From Amblyomma americanum (taxonomy: Eukaryota > Arthropoda > Arachnida > Ixodida > Ixodidae), in contig NC_135497.1 of NCBI RefSeq assembly GCF_052857255.1, forward strand, positions 190,450,290 to 190,514,289: a stretch of DNA of 64,000 nucleotides. The letters run 5' to 3'. This document shows, in pieces, positions 47,404 through 62,400 of this stretch. The translations under genes were made by a program, and so were the position numbers. Position 1 is the first letter of the stretch. Each line of letters starts with the position of its first letter. The notes under the pieces were generated by a model. It saw only the letters and a list, made by a program, of their open reading frames with translations. It did no database searches and was not told where the DNA came from.

Positions 47404-50400
47404 CTGCAAAAAATAATAAAGGCAGGCATTAAATATCAAATATGCATTTAAGTCCGTGTAAAATGCCTTCCATGTCACATATTTAACACAATATACTAAT
47501 AAAATTTCTAGATCGAGAGTTTCATACCTCCCAGTCTGCTTCTGGAAGTCCTCTTCAAATTCTCTCAGCATCTTCCTCAGGCGGCGCTTCTCAAGCTTCG
47601 ACTGTTGCTGTTGCTGAAGGAGCTCCGCACTACGAAACAAAAAGACATGAGAGATCTACATGTCCGAATACAAGATCAATCAAAATAAAGGAATAAAAAG
47701 TTACAACACAAAACAACAATAGAATACTACTCTGAAATATCCAGTAGGTTCCCCTGCATACTTGTTTGAAGGCAACTCCAGGGGTTTTTCTAACATTCTC
47801 AGTTGAGTTGCACCAAATTCCTTGGAGTTCCCTCTCTTTGCCACAACAGACCGTTTTTCAATACACAAGTGGAACCATTTTAAAACGGCAAAAACAGCAA
47901 ACCAAAACTCAGTCTGTGACCGGAAACAATGCTTCACATGGCGCAGTGACGACGTCACAAACATTAGACGCCTTTATCATACCGTGTACAGCATTACTGT
48001 TGCTGGAGTACCGGGAGCCCACGCATAGTCAATGCGCATGTCGAGATCACCACATACCCAGTAGCTGTGCGCATGCCTGCGACATCGGTACAAATCAGTG
48101 CATGTGCATTGGCAGTGGGACAGCTCCCAATACTCCGGTAACGGGAACACAGTACACTGTATGCTAAAGGTGTCTGTTACTAGAACAGCACTCGTATGCA
48201 CGTACACATGTTGAATAGCAGAAGTAGCTACTGAAAATGATGAGTCCTTTCATAAACTAATTGAGACGACCCAATACGAGCCTCAAAATTTTCCTTGTGA
48301 AATGGGCAGTGGGTATTACACGTGCAGGGAATGTTTGTGACATCGAAAAAGCAGTGTTGCCCGTAGAAATAATCTTTTCTGGAGGCTGTGCGCTAAAAAA
48401 AGACGTTTCCGCAGCGCTGTTGGCACGAGTGAAATAAACCATGAACCTTGGCACGAACGCTTTCCACATCCCCACCAGTCACTGGTGTAGTGCCTCGTTA
48501 ATATGGACACTTTGGTTCCCGAGCAAACCTATATAAAGCCAACCGTCCGTATTAACGAATCATGAAGAATAAAAGCAAAAAATGTAAGACAAAACCACAT
48601 CATGATTAAGGTATGCCTTTGTATACACTGCCCATCATTAAGCGGAAATTACACCTTTCTTGGGTGCTCCAAGTACATTACTCTGGTTGTCGTTACCTTT
48701 TGAAAAATACGGTGCTGTATGGAGCACATCATGGCCCACGAGGCGTGTGATGGCAGATCATGGCCTGATGGCAGATCTCCTTTACAATTTTCCACACCCC
48801 ATGCACCGGTAGCACATATCTGTACTCATTCGTACTGCAGAGTGGCAAAAGCTGCACACAGCGTATTTTTGACAACTTTTCATGCAGAAGGCGATGCACT
48901 CAGCTGGTCATGTAGGCAGTATAAAGCATGAACCCATAAAATAAATAGGCTCTTGTCCAGACATCTGCTCTTTTGCACTGCCGCTCGCTGGTGTACTGCA
49001 CTCAAAAGACAGGAAAAGAAATATCTGATTGGGGCAGATGAGGTTTGTTGTCATGGCTGCCCATATTAACGCGATAAAAAGACATGATCTTGAATGGGCT
49101 CCGTGCAATTTCCACCATAGCCATTGTCGGGACAGCAGTTTCCATACTAACGAGGCATAAATGCAATGAAAAAGTTTGGTCCCCAGAAAAATTCTCCATA
49201 ATACGAATCGTCCATATTAACAGAGCACGACTGTATATCCGCTTTATGGTCAACTGCGTTCGATATATGAAGTTAGAATTGTACCCAGGCATTCAGGGTT
49301 ACTACCCAGTTACCACCACTAGACACTCGAATCTGGACCCATGGGCCCCAATACCGGTCTTTGTTAGCATTTATAGCCGACACCCGACCTGCACATGTAC
49401 ATATAACTCTTTTATGCCGAAGGGCATATTTGTGCAATAAAAAAAATTGCATGTGTTTATAAAAAATATTTCCGAACAGTTCAACGTAGCCAATAATTTG
49501 TAACATCTGTGTTCGTTATATCGAGGTTTGACTTTATAAGCTATTGTATGCACTCAGCTGTGGCTAGCGTACAATGAAAAGCATTTTGCTTGTCATATCA
49601 AAACGCAATTTCTGACAGTGTTGGGGCTGCGGTGCGTTTTGTCACAGGTATGAGATCATTGGTTTAAAATGCACCACCATTCCCTTCCGCTCACCGTATT
49701 CAGAATAAAAGAACTCGTCACAGGTGAGTTTCGTGAACTTAAACTACAATTAAGAGTTTCAATATCCAAGAACGCTAAAGCTTGCAACCACGCATACGCG
49801 ATGTGCAAACCTGTGGACAGATTACCAGCTCCGCCGTTAAACAGGCTCCCTTCTAGCTTTAATTCCACTTTATTCAATCAAATTTTCAATCTCTCTTGAA
49901 GTCAGGGTTAACAAGGTTCCACTATACACATTTTATAGTAGCAGTGTCGTGACAAGTGCAAATGAAGTTACAAAATTTGAGCAATCACTTGCAATGCATC
50001 CGAAATTTCTGGCATTCTTGTACACTGACTCTATGGGGCCTGTCGCAGTGCAGCAAAAAAGTGAATAACCAAGCATGTCCAAAAAATCAGGGGTCTGAAT
50101 TTTCTGTCATCAACTATTAGTCATTCACACACAGAAGCGCAGCAAATGGTTAAACAACTCTGTTAGCTCCACTCCAAAGGTAAGCAAGGTTGTGTAGCCC
50201 AACGGCCACTCCACCCAAGCCCAAGCATAAGTGGTACTCACAGAGGAAGCTCATGCAGGTTGGAGTCGCTGCACTTCTCCAGCACCGTGGACACCTGCTC
50301 AACCACTTCCTGCTTGCTTGTGACCGGCTCTTCCAGCTCAGTGATTGCCTCACTCTGTGCCACCGCAGAGACGGGAGTCACAATTTCCACGACTTCTTCG

Positions 50401-53400
50401 AGCTCCTGTAGATTATACAGATACAAAAACATGACTCAGTTGATCTGGCAAACCACAACACTGTATACTGTAAACTAGAAGGCACATTCCATTTTCACGC
50501 TGAGTGCTCCTTCTCAAGCAATAACCACACAAGCATACAGTGGAGCCTTGTTAGTTCAAAGTCTGTTGGACTATAGGAAAACGTTCGAATCAACGGGGTT
50601 TTGAATCATCCAAAAAAGGAAGCAAAAGAAAGGCAAAAGCTAAACTTGATTTAAGCACATGCAACACAGTGAAACCACCACTACTGAACTCAACAAAATT
50701 GTGGTCAATGTTTAGCTATTAACTGCTGCTACAGGTGGGGCTCAAGCAGACAAACCATGGCTCCCATCATTACTGGCCACCATAATTTTCGTTACACAAG
50801 CTTTAACTACCATGGGACAGGTTCACAAATCTCCTTTGACGTAACTCAATTACTGGCAAAGCTCACCACTCACTGGCAGAGCCAGCCTTACGGTTGGTTG
50901 CCGTCCATGCAACAGGGCATGGAGTATCAAAACTCTTATAATGGATGCACCATGTGAAGTATGTTTTAAAACAACTTTACTGCTTAGCTTCCTAGTTAGG
51001 AAAAATGAAACTATGCACATCACTCAAAAGCTGTCAAAAAAGAAAAAAAATGTTAATGCACGAGCACCTGCACTGTAGTTCACACTGCAGAGAAAAGGAA
51101 GAAAAGCTAGAGCTTAGCGAAGCACCTGAACAGGCAAATCTGTAAGGTGCACAACTGAAAGCAAGCAAACCTGAAACTGAAATGTTACTTGCAGTTGCCA
51201 ACTTGCAGACTCAACATAACTCTGAGATAAGTGGAAGCACAGAGCCAGCATGGCATTCTCCTGGGTCGGTGTCCTGGAGGCCGTGACAAATTCAACAAAT
51301 TACTTGGTCAGCGGTGCAGTGGTTGCTCAAATCATCCAGTGATATTTTCACTGCAAATTTCGGGCCCAGCAGAAATCTTTGAATTTGCTGGGATTTTAAA
51401 ATGAACTGCTTGTACTCTTGCATTTCAATTAATGCTACTCAATCAAGGTTGAAATTTATAGGCACAGCGCAACGAATGCAAGCTCAGAAGTGCAAAGTCA
51501 CATGTAAAACCTTTTCTCCCCTCAATGCAAGTGCACCAAAGGTGCATTTCGTGCAACTTGCAAGAGAGCGGAACAATCAACATCAAAAAGTGCGATGCAA
51601 AGAAACTGCACGACATCACATGCAGACTGTTGTTAGTGCACCTACATCAGCTGTTAGTCCAATCTTTCTAGGGGAGTCTCCCAAGTGTGGATGCCAACGT
51701 GTAATCACTACCTTATACATCTGCTGTAGCAGAGCAACCCCTTTCCTAGGAGCATGCAATCGCAGAGACAGCCATGGCTGGTAGCACACCTGGGGCGGGG
51801 ACCGGGGCTGTGGGGAGGTGAAGTTCATGGCGAACGTGCTCCAGGATGGGCTGCAGCTCAGAGTCCTTGCCCTTGGCCAGGGGGTTCCTGCCCACCAGGC
51901 GCTTGACACTTCGATACCGGTCATACAGGGGCCGCATAAGGTTGCGATCAGCACGGCGCGATGGCCGGCCATGCACGCTCTCAAACCGCAGCAGCGCCTT
52001 TTGTAGTGCCAGCTTCTCCTCCAGCACTTGCTCACGTGTCATGTCCTGCAGGATGTGAAATGAAGACCTCAAGACAAGCCCCATCACTCACTGTGCAAGC
52101 AGACAAAAGCCTACTGGGCAGGAGTTCAAAGAAGCACCTCTCCTTAACACATTGCAAGGCAAAAATGTGGCATTTCTGAACTGAAAGTGAGATGTGCATA
52201 TAGCTTCCAATGACAGGGGAGCCTTGTGGTGAAAGCCTTCAGTTACAAGCTCAAACACCACTAGTTTTAACCTCTGTATTTGATGCTTTTATCAGACTTT
52301 CAGGATGCTGGAAAATTGCCGCTAAACTGTAAGAGTGCTTAAGTACCCTGAACTAGCAAGCAACATCAATGACGCTCCGATATGGCACACTCTCTATCAC
52401 TCTCTTTACCCCAGGGCTAGCAAAATACTTGGAAGTGGTATACTGCCATACAATGTCCTGGTAACTTTGTCCACAAATGTCTCAAATTCCAAGCTTCAGG
52501 CATGAAGGCTTGACCAAATCTTTCTCATAAAGCCACTTTCAACTTAAACTGTTTAATAGAAACAAACCCCTAATGCACTGGAACCACTCAGAACTCGTTT
52601 ATGAGGACCTGCAGAGAGCCAGAACCATTGCAGTTACAACCACCAATTGTCTGTGCCAAGCTGCCGTGTCCATAAACATCTTATCATGCATTTACAATGT
52701 GATGAAGTTGACCATGATGTAGGCTTTAATCGAAGCTGCTGGTGCCATGGAAAGGAACCACAGAATAAAATGTGGAACTTACATCCACACTGTCCGGACG
52801 CTGAGCAGCCCTGCGCTTTTCAGCCAGGCACATGAGGGTGTCATTCAGTGCTTTCTCCATGATATGGGTCGGCTTGGCTACACCATCGTCCATATCAGCC
52901 AGCCCTCTGAGTGATTCCCGACTCCACGATGAAAAGCTCAGGTAAGCAGGCTCCGGAAGGCTATTCTCCTCCTTCAAGTCTATATTTCAATGAAAAATAA
53001 ATAAATAAAGATAAGTTTCTTAGTTTAATGTTCACCATACCTCAAAGGCACAAATGAGAATGAGGCTCTACCCTAAGGCTGCTCAGGCAGCCAAGAATGA
53101 GCAAAAGAAACAACATTCAATGACTACAAAAAAAAAAAAAAAAACGCCACATCATAAATTCCCTCTAGAAAACTGGCTAGGATGCTTGCAAGTACATAGA
53201 GTTACATATCGGAGGGTACAAAGCAAACATATTGTCACATGACTTGGAATGCATGAGCCGTAGCTGGAGTGCACTCTGGGCAAGTTGGTGACCTCGATCA
53301 TGCAACACACTAAAAAAAAAAACTAGACAGGGTTTGTCACTCCAAAGTTGCAGTGTCCCAAATGCTTCTTGTTCCTTCTGTCTTTCCAAAAATGCAAGGG

Positions 53401-56400
53401 AGTGTCTGCCTAAGGAAGGATACTGACTTGCCAACGAGCATGCTGTCATGTCAGTCGCACTACTTAACTCGCCACTGTCAGGCCACTGCCTATTATTCTT
53501 TTTCTCACTGATTACAAATTAGTCTTGAAAAGAAAAAAGGAGATATTACTGAGTGATAAAAATGCGTGATCTGCAAGTGAAGGCGTGACGAAAAAGGCTG
53601 CTCACAGTTTACAGCCAAGCATTCGGGGGATAATGCACTGGAATGGTAAAAACCTTTTTCTGATGCTCTAAACGAGAATTCCCCCCCCCCCCCCCACATG
53701 CACGCACGCACGCGCACACACACACACACAATGCACCACAGAGAGCACTCCGGCCATAATTTGAGCTTTACAAGTCACACAAAGTAAGACGGTACATGCT
53801 GAAATACAGCTAAGAAAACAGTTCCTGTCAAAACTACTGGCATAATGGATGATGACCTTTCTCTCCATGTTATTAAAGGCATTTAGCAAGATAGAAGTAT
53901 AATCAAATCTCAAGCGCTTTGCTCATTTGCATTATTAACATTGCTGTTCAGCAGTCCACTAATTCATTCACCTTATTCTTGCAAATAGGCGCAACATCTA
54001 ACACATCACACCTACAGTCAAGGCACTGATGTTTGCTTTGATTTATACAACCTTTCTCCGTAAAGTTTCGAGACCGATTTATTTTCTTCTCTAGAAATGG
54101 TTCCCCAAAACAAATGTTGGTGCGTATGTGTAACGCCATCTTTTTGAGCTAACCTGAGCTATTTATGTTAATTGCTGTGGCAGCCGCTAGATGGCACTAC
54201 ATTTTGAAAAATATGTTGTCACTAGTCGTCTGCGCATTCTACTGTGAGAGAATGTGGAGAGATGGACGTCCACCTTGAACAGCGTGTAAACATAAAATTC
54301 TGTGTGAAGCTTGGCAAGACAGACACACAGACGTATGAGCTCCTTCGTGACACTTACAGCAGAGAGACATTATCACGGGCGCGAGTTTTCGAGTGGCACA
54401 AGAGGTTCGTTTCGGGGAGAACGTCAGTGGAAGACGACACAAGGCAGGGGCGCCCTTCAACCTCACGGAATGAAAACAACATGGCTCGGATCAGGGAAAT
54501 CGTGCGGCAAGACCACACCATTACAGTCCGCTTGCTATCAGATGCTCTCAACATTAGTAAGACAACATGTCACAAAATTTTGCGTGAGAACTTGGGGAAC
54601 CGAAAGCTGAATGCCAGACTTGTGCCGCACTCCCTCACATGGGACCAGAAGGACACGCGGGCATCAATGAGCGCTGATTTGCTCTCCGAGGCAGAGAAGG
54701 ATGCTGCATTCGTCGACACCATCATTGCTGAAGACGAAACATGGTGTTTTCAATACGATCCTCAAACAAAAAGGCCGAGCGCCAAATGGCGGTCCACAAG
54801 CTCTTCGGCATCGAGAAAGGTGCTGTGAGAGAAGACCAAAACAAAGACGATGCTGGTAGTTTTTTTTTTGATGCCAGAGGTTTCATACACCACGAGTTCA
54901 TCACACAAGGGCAGACAGTGAATCAGGAGTTTTATGTCCACATGCTCCAACATATGCGTGATGCTCTGCAACGCCGTTGCCCTGACTTATGGGCATCTGG
55001 ACAATGGAGCCTTTTCCATGATAACGCAAGGCCGCACACTGCTCTCATCGTGACAAAATTTCTCACCAAGCACAGTATTACTGTACTTCCCCATCCGCCA
55101 TACTCGCCTGACCTCTCCCCATGTGATTTTTTCCTGTTTCCTCATGTGAAGAGAGCCCTAAAAGGTTGCTGGATGGGGAGCGTGGAGGCCATTCAAGACA
55201 CCACGACAAAGGAGCTGACAGCCCTGCCAAAAGAAGCGTTTTCCAACTGTTTCCAAGACCTCAAGAAGCGTTGGAAGCTGTGTATAGACTGCAAAGGAGA
55301 CTATTTCGAAGGGGTGCTTCACAAATGATTTGAATGTTAAACCTATTTTTTTAATGGACTCAGTCTCGGAACTTTACAAAGGTTGTACATTACATTCGTT
55401 GTTTGTGCGTTAAACTTCACCTCACACTAGAGTAATATTCTTTTTGCTATCACCCTTCCATAGCCACTTCTTCCTCTATGTGCAAACAGTCACAAGACAA
55501 GAGCCCAAATTGCTTAATAATAATTGGTTTTTGGGGAAAGGAAATGGTGCAGTACCTATCGCACATCTCGGCGGACACCTGAACCGCGCCTTAGGGAAGG
55601 GATTAAGGAGGGAGTGAAAGAAAGGAAGAGAGAGGTGCCGTAGTGGAGGGCTCCGGAATAATTTCGACCACCTGGGGATCTTTAACGTGCACTGACATCG
55701 CACAGCACACGGGCGCCTTAGCTTTTTGCCTCCATCAATACGCAGCTGCCGTGGTCGGCTTCAAACCCCGGAATTCCAGATCAGTAGCCGAGCGCCCTAA
55801 CCACAGAACCACTTCGGCGGGTGCTTACTTTTCAAATCCTTTCGCAGCTTGTTCAGTTCAAGCAGGGTCCTCTTCATTTCAGCATGGTTCATCTTCTCGG
55901 CATGGGAAGGCTGGGGGGAACAATTGCACAAGGTGAAACCAAGCTAGAGCTCAAATTAAAGGGCAAACAGGTCAATCGCCAGCCTAATGCAACAGAAACT
56001 CTGCACAAAAAAAAATTCCCTGCTTATGAAGCAAGCAGAAAATTTTAGGCAAAGTGTGGATACAAACAAACATACCCTATATCCATGCTCTTTTTCAAAA
56101 TTCTCTTCAAACTGCTTCACTTTTTTCTTCAGACCTAAAGAGTAATTAAAGAAAACCATGTCAAATAAGCATGTTCCAATGCAGAGAAATGTGAATGTTG
56201 ATGTTACATGCTTTTCATTACAATACTCACAATGAACTCTTTTGGAAAGCTGCTTTACTGTTGTTTGGCTGGCCTCTTCATCTTTAAAGCTCCTGTAATG
56301 CCATACAAATGCATTCAGTGGTGCACTTGTCACACAGCATTTTTAAAAAATGCAGCAGTTTTCGATTTCCAGCTTAAGAGCAAATATTACTAAGCATGAA

Positions 56401-59400
56401 AGCACCTCTGCAACATGGAAAGTTGGTTTGAATATTGCTATTGCAGTGTAGCAATGCGTGATGTTTTATTTAACCCCTCTCTGGTACAAAGCTTGCAATG
56501 TTTGGAGACTCTTGTACACGGGGCCATGATTGTCAAGGTTAATTAATGCTTTTCAGGTGGACACAGGGGCGCAACAAAAACACACGGACATAGAAGTAGA
56601 CAGGGACGAGCGCTCGTCCCTGTCTACTTCTATGTCCGTGTGTTTTTGTTGCGCCCCTGTGTCCACCTGAAAAGTTATGAACCAACACGCCCAAATACAA
56701 GTACTTCTGAGTTAATTAATGCCTTCTGTCAGGTTGGACAATGGCAAATAATTTTTACTTAGCACCAACTTCCCACCCTCCATTCTTACCATGCACAACC
56801 ATTATAAATAAGCTTTGAAATGCTGCAGTCATTAAATTCTGGGAGTTTATTTGTTAACGTTAGCAGAACTGTCAGAAGCTACACTAATGTTTTCCAAATG
56901 AAACACAATCCAGAATTGGATACGAATTATCTGCACAGTGCAAGGGTGCACCCCACAGGGTGCAAATAGAGTTGGTAAATTAACGATTCTGCACTCCTTC
57001 CCACATTTCCACCCTTCTTAATGCAGCACTAAGGACAGTTTGGTACAAAGCAGCGGCAAGGGACACACACTGCATCGCGCTAGTGCACATTTGCTCACTG
57101 GTCCGCAGCATGGTTTGTGGAGCGAACTGCAAGCCACACAAACTACCCTATTTACTCACGTAATTTGCACACATTTTTCTTTAAGTTAAGGCTTAAAAAG
57201 GGCGGTGCAAAAATTACCTGAAGATTTTGCAAACATGTCCAAAAAGTTCTTCAAAGGTCACAACGCACAATACATACTGCATATTCCCGCCTATACATCT
57301 ACATCCCCCCCGCACAGATCGCACCCCTCAGAGGGCAAAAAGAAAAGTTGACTACGAATACCACAAATATAAGGCACATACCCCCTCCCGCACCGCCTCA
57401 CATTATGTAGTTCCCCACGAGATGGCATGACAGCGCATGCGCAGCTCAAAGCAATAAACACACAACAATCTCGAAGCCAGCAGTCAGATACAAATAGAAA
57501 TAAAAGGCGAAAAAAAAGGCACCCTTGCATGCAGCCCAGCTGACTAGCGGCACACCAAACAGCAAGAGGTTTGGTAGTTTCGGATTCCGGTGTACGCACA
57601 ACTGTTCGTCCCGCAAAGTGACCGCCAGAACAAGCGAGCCGGGTAAACAGCATGAAATTCGTCCCCTTGCCCCTCACACCTTTCGCAGCTGCACACAGCG
57701 ACGCGGCCATGCCTATCTACCCGCGTAAAATATGCGAGTAAAAGTTTTTTTTTCTTTCAAGCCCAAGTAATAAATTGAGGGTGTGCAAATTAAGCGAGTA
57801 ATTATGGTACTATGCCCCCCCCCCCCCCCCCTTTCTTTACGTTTTCACAGACCAGATTTTAAAATATCCAAATTTCGTCACAAAAAGCTGTACAGATAAG
57901 CAGCAACAGAAATGGACAGTGCTTTTTGGGTTTCACTGTGCAAATTTTCAACTTAACCAATATTTTGACGCATATATACAAGTCCGGGCTAATAAGAGCT
58001 TACTGTAGCATTCATCAATAAGAGATGGAAACATAAAAACAGCATGATAAGCTATCCAAACTTGGTCCGGATTGTGTTTACCATGGCATACTGCTGTAGA
58101 GTTGTACTCAGCTTTGTGCACAAAAACAGCAGCAGAGCTAGCATCTCCATGTCCAATAGCTGTCCATACCACCAACATGCACGCACAATACTAAAGCTGA
58201 GGAAAGGCAACCAGCAACCTCTATAGCGGAGGGCAAGCTACTCAACAAATGTATTCATAGGTACACTTACGATTTGAGGAACTCATCTTGCTCAACAGGA
58301 GGAGATGGCGGCAGGTTTGGATCCAAGTGAAGGCTACAAAGTGCGAAAAAGAAAAGCATACATTTCAGCACTCCACTTTCCGTCTAAACACAATTAACTA
58401 CGCCTACAAATAAAGCTCAATGATTCCCAGCTGAGATATTTTATTTTCATCATTGCTGTTTCATAAGCTACCAGCCCACCACCTCTGAAAAGGCTTAGTA
58501 TATAAAGGAAACATCTATAGGTAACTGAATATACTCCAACTAGAATGCTTACTTGTGCAGAATGCCAAGATTGCAATTTCATAGAGCCACAGTGGAAAGC
58601 ACAAAAGCCAAGAAAATGCATAGTGCAACCAAGAAGCTAACTTCTATAACAGATGACTGCTATGCCAATAATATTTCACAATTTACACCACATTTATTCA
58701 GTGTGGATTACAATCAACAAATAAGGAATAACTATAGAAAACAGACTAGAAAGGCAACTTATGAAACTATGTTCCAACAACATAGACGAAAAGCGAGAGT
58801 GGACAATTTGTAGGCATGGTTCTAGCGCACAGCAGCAAACAATATATACATAAGTATCTATGAGCTACCGCAATTAACCAGAGTTGTTTCACTCACCTTC
58901 TATGAGACAGGTAGCTCCTGTAAGCACTGGGCGACAGGGGTGCCTCGTAAGAACTGGAACACACAGAAACATCACTCAGTGTCAGGTTCAATACCAACAG
59001 CCACAATTCTAGCGAGAACAACTCATTAAAGAAGGTGAAAAAAAAAGCAGCAAAAATGCTGAGAACTTACTTTGCTTTCTGAAGATACGGCATCACTGGC
59101 TCTTCATCAGCGAGGGCCTGAACCATGGGCCAGCTAAACCGATGTTCCGAGAGAACAGGTTCTGCAACAGTACCATGTGCCGACAGTCAAACAAAACACT
59201 GGCGCAAAGAAAGACAGAAAGATAAAACAGTGAAAGCAGAGGTAAAGAAAGATTGGGAGCAAAACCAAGTACATGAAAAGGAACTTGCTGTCAAACAGCT
59301 TCACACAAAGGTATAATCAGCAACGGTGGCTTTTCAACAAATGCCCTAAGAGGGCAAACTAAATTCTGGTAGTGCTTTTTTGGTGGCAAGTCATGTGCTC

Positions 59401-62400
59401 ATGAGTCGACAGCAGACAATCAAAAACAAACAAATCGAAACCTGCGCATAATATGCGCCCTCCAAAACCCAACAAGTAAGCGCAAGGAACCACTGCACCA
59501 GCTTCCTACTACTGCTCAAGAGAACGCTCAGGCTGTGTGTACTGCAGGCAGTACTTCAGGCGTTTTGAGACCACTTGATAAGTGACTGCAACTGTTACCA
59601 AGCTGTGCAGTGGCACTCCTTTTAAGATGCTGACACTCTAAAGATGCCTTGCAGCAATGAGAAATACTATCACACAACTTATACCAGCAAGAACCCAAAA
59701 GGAGTTTCATTGAATGGCTTAGTAACTGTTACAGTTGCATGCAAAGTACTACTGGAACATTTAAAATTACCATATCCTCCAGCCTATAGAATGTTCACTA
59801 CTTATCATACAAGGCTGCTGCACCATCAGGTGAACACATCACAATCAGAAACTCATCCTTGGGGAGCTGACCTTCCTCACGAAAGCTGTTCAGGTCCAGC
59901 GGTGGGATGCTGTCTTTGCTGATAGTGCTGGGCGTGTTGGGCACAGAGCCATCTACTTCCTCTGGGCTACCACCAGCCTCACGGCCATCACAAGGTGGAC
60001 CACAGGGCTCTTCGACATCCACCATGGGCCGGTCTGAGGAAGCCTCGTCAGGTGCAGCCTGGTACTGGACATCCTGCAAGTGCAGCTGCGCCCACACAAA
60101 CACAGCCCATTACTTTACAGTTATCGCAGCAAAGAAGAACAAAATATGCAGCAGACAGCACACCAGAGGGTTTTCAGTCAATTCCAGCACAATCCAGCAA
60201 TTTACAATCCAGCACAATTCTGTCCAATTTGGATACAACTGTGGCAGCCAATATAACATACAGTAAAACATTGATAATTCAAATTCGGCTAATTTGAAAT
60301 CCTGGAAAACAGGATGATCGAAATATACGTGAAGCCGACCTATTTGTGGGGTCAAAGGTAGTTTGGAGGAGCAGCGTGTAATATGCACCCCATGCCGGTG
60401 CCCATTCCCAGTAGGACACGTGACGCTCCATGTGTCAAAAAAAGTCGTTAATTCGCATGCAAATCGGTTCCACTAAAAAAAATTGGAATTGCGTGCAGTT
60501 TACCAAGCTCGCTCGAGCTGGCGGTCACTTCCTCAGATAAGCCGTAGATAGGGCAAGAGCAAACTTTCGATTTACTTCTGACAATCTCTGGGGCTTGCAC
60601 CGTGCCGGAATCCAAAACTAAGAGACTCTGGCATTTTGTGATCACATCATTAAGCGTTTACTACTCCGAGTTGTGCATGCTCCACGATGGCACCCTGCAA
60701 GAATCTACAAAACAAGTGCAGCAGCGGGAAAAAGCAGGAGTTGGGGAGTCAACTTCTTTTAGCCGGCATGGGCTACGAGACGGAGGGTTGACACTGATGC
60801 AGTAATATACGGTAATCGCAAAGCCCGTCCAATAAAGGTCACGCGTTTCTGCCACAATTCTTTTTTTTTCCTGGGTCCCATTTGTTGTGTGTTCGAAAGC
60901 CTGGCTAATTTGAATATTTTTCACAGCCCCAATGACTTCGAATCAACAAGGTTTTACTGTAGTTCACTGCAGGAATGAGTGAGCAGAACATGGGCCTCTG
61001 ACAATTCAACATTTAGACATGTCAGCTGCTAAAAAAGGTAGTTATTTAACTATGCTGGTTTCAAATTTGTAAAAAGAATGTGAATACTTTATGGTTCTAC
61101 AGAATGAATAAAAGGGTTAAAAAAATTTAATATGAGAAACATTACAGATCCTTACATAAAGCTTACTCCCCTGCTTATGACCAAGCAGCTTAAAGAAAGC
61201 AGGACAGTTCCGAGACAACTGCATTATGGCAAATCATTTGAAGTGGTGGCAAAAACCAAGAAATGCTCTCTCGATCACGAACCGGGTTGGGTCGTTCCAC
61301 ATTCCGGCAGGCCTCACGCCACTCCTGCGAGTTGTCTGGGCGGGGGCTGGAGGGAGTCTCAATTTCGCGCCTCTTGGGTTGCGGTGGGTGTGGACTCAAG
61401 TCGCGACTTGCATCGTCCCCAGAAGTCCCGTTCCTGCCGCTGCCACCTCCAGGCGCCATCTGCTGCCAGAAACAGGGTGCACTCGTTACAAACCTCACAC
61501 AGGTATACTCCAGGACATAACGTAATTTCTAGACACAAAGACTACATCATCACCTTCTACACAAGCTGAAGGTCACACTTACAGGATAGTCTTTTAAATC
61601 ACGCAAGACAACTACTCAGAAAAATTTGACTACCTACCCTAGTAAACTACATTTTTCATAGGTTCTATTCTCTGCTGAAGGAAAAAAAATACTTGGGAGG
61701 CCTTCTTACCCACATTCTTACAGAAGAAAATGTGACAGCATTTAGGTTGCCTGCTATGGTGTCTACAATCAGTGTCTAATGTACTTCTTGCCAAATGTAC
61801 TTCTTTCCTGCCAAAACACCGGTCCGAACCAGTTACATTGTCCTTATATGGTTTGCATGAGTCATCACCCTCTAGACTGTTGGAGTACCTTCCACTGGAT
61901 TATCACATGAGATTACACTAACCAGACCCACTAATCCACCTTAACCTGCCCATTAATCCACCTTAATCCATTTTCTGAGGTGGGCCTCCTTCCTAAATTT
62001 TGGAGGTACTTTGGAATTTTTTTGGGGGGTGGGCTAACTTCCAATTCTGGGGGTCCTCAGATTATCAAATTTGGTGGTGATCAATGATTGGTCCACTGGT
62101 GGCCACTCAATCGCATTCATAGATCGCAGCGAGTACTCATACCACTACTGATGCAGTAGTGCAGCAATTAAGTGATGAACCATTGCCCCAGCAGGTGCCT
62201 TTTTCAAACGCAGCCATCGGTGGGGCTTGTGTGGCCCAGGCTGCTCTTCCTGAGCTTTCATACCAAGTACCATGGTGGGCAGGTGGCAACTGCACTGAAT
62301 TTGGCAACGACAGGCATTTGCTCACAATCCAGTGGGCAGGTTGTGATGGCATTGCAAGGTCACGTGACCTCTCTTAACCAATCAGGGCATTTCGTGACAG

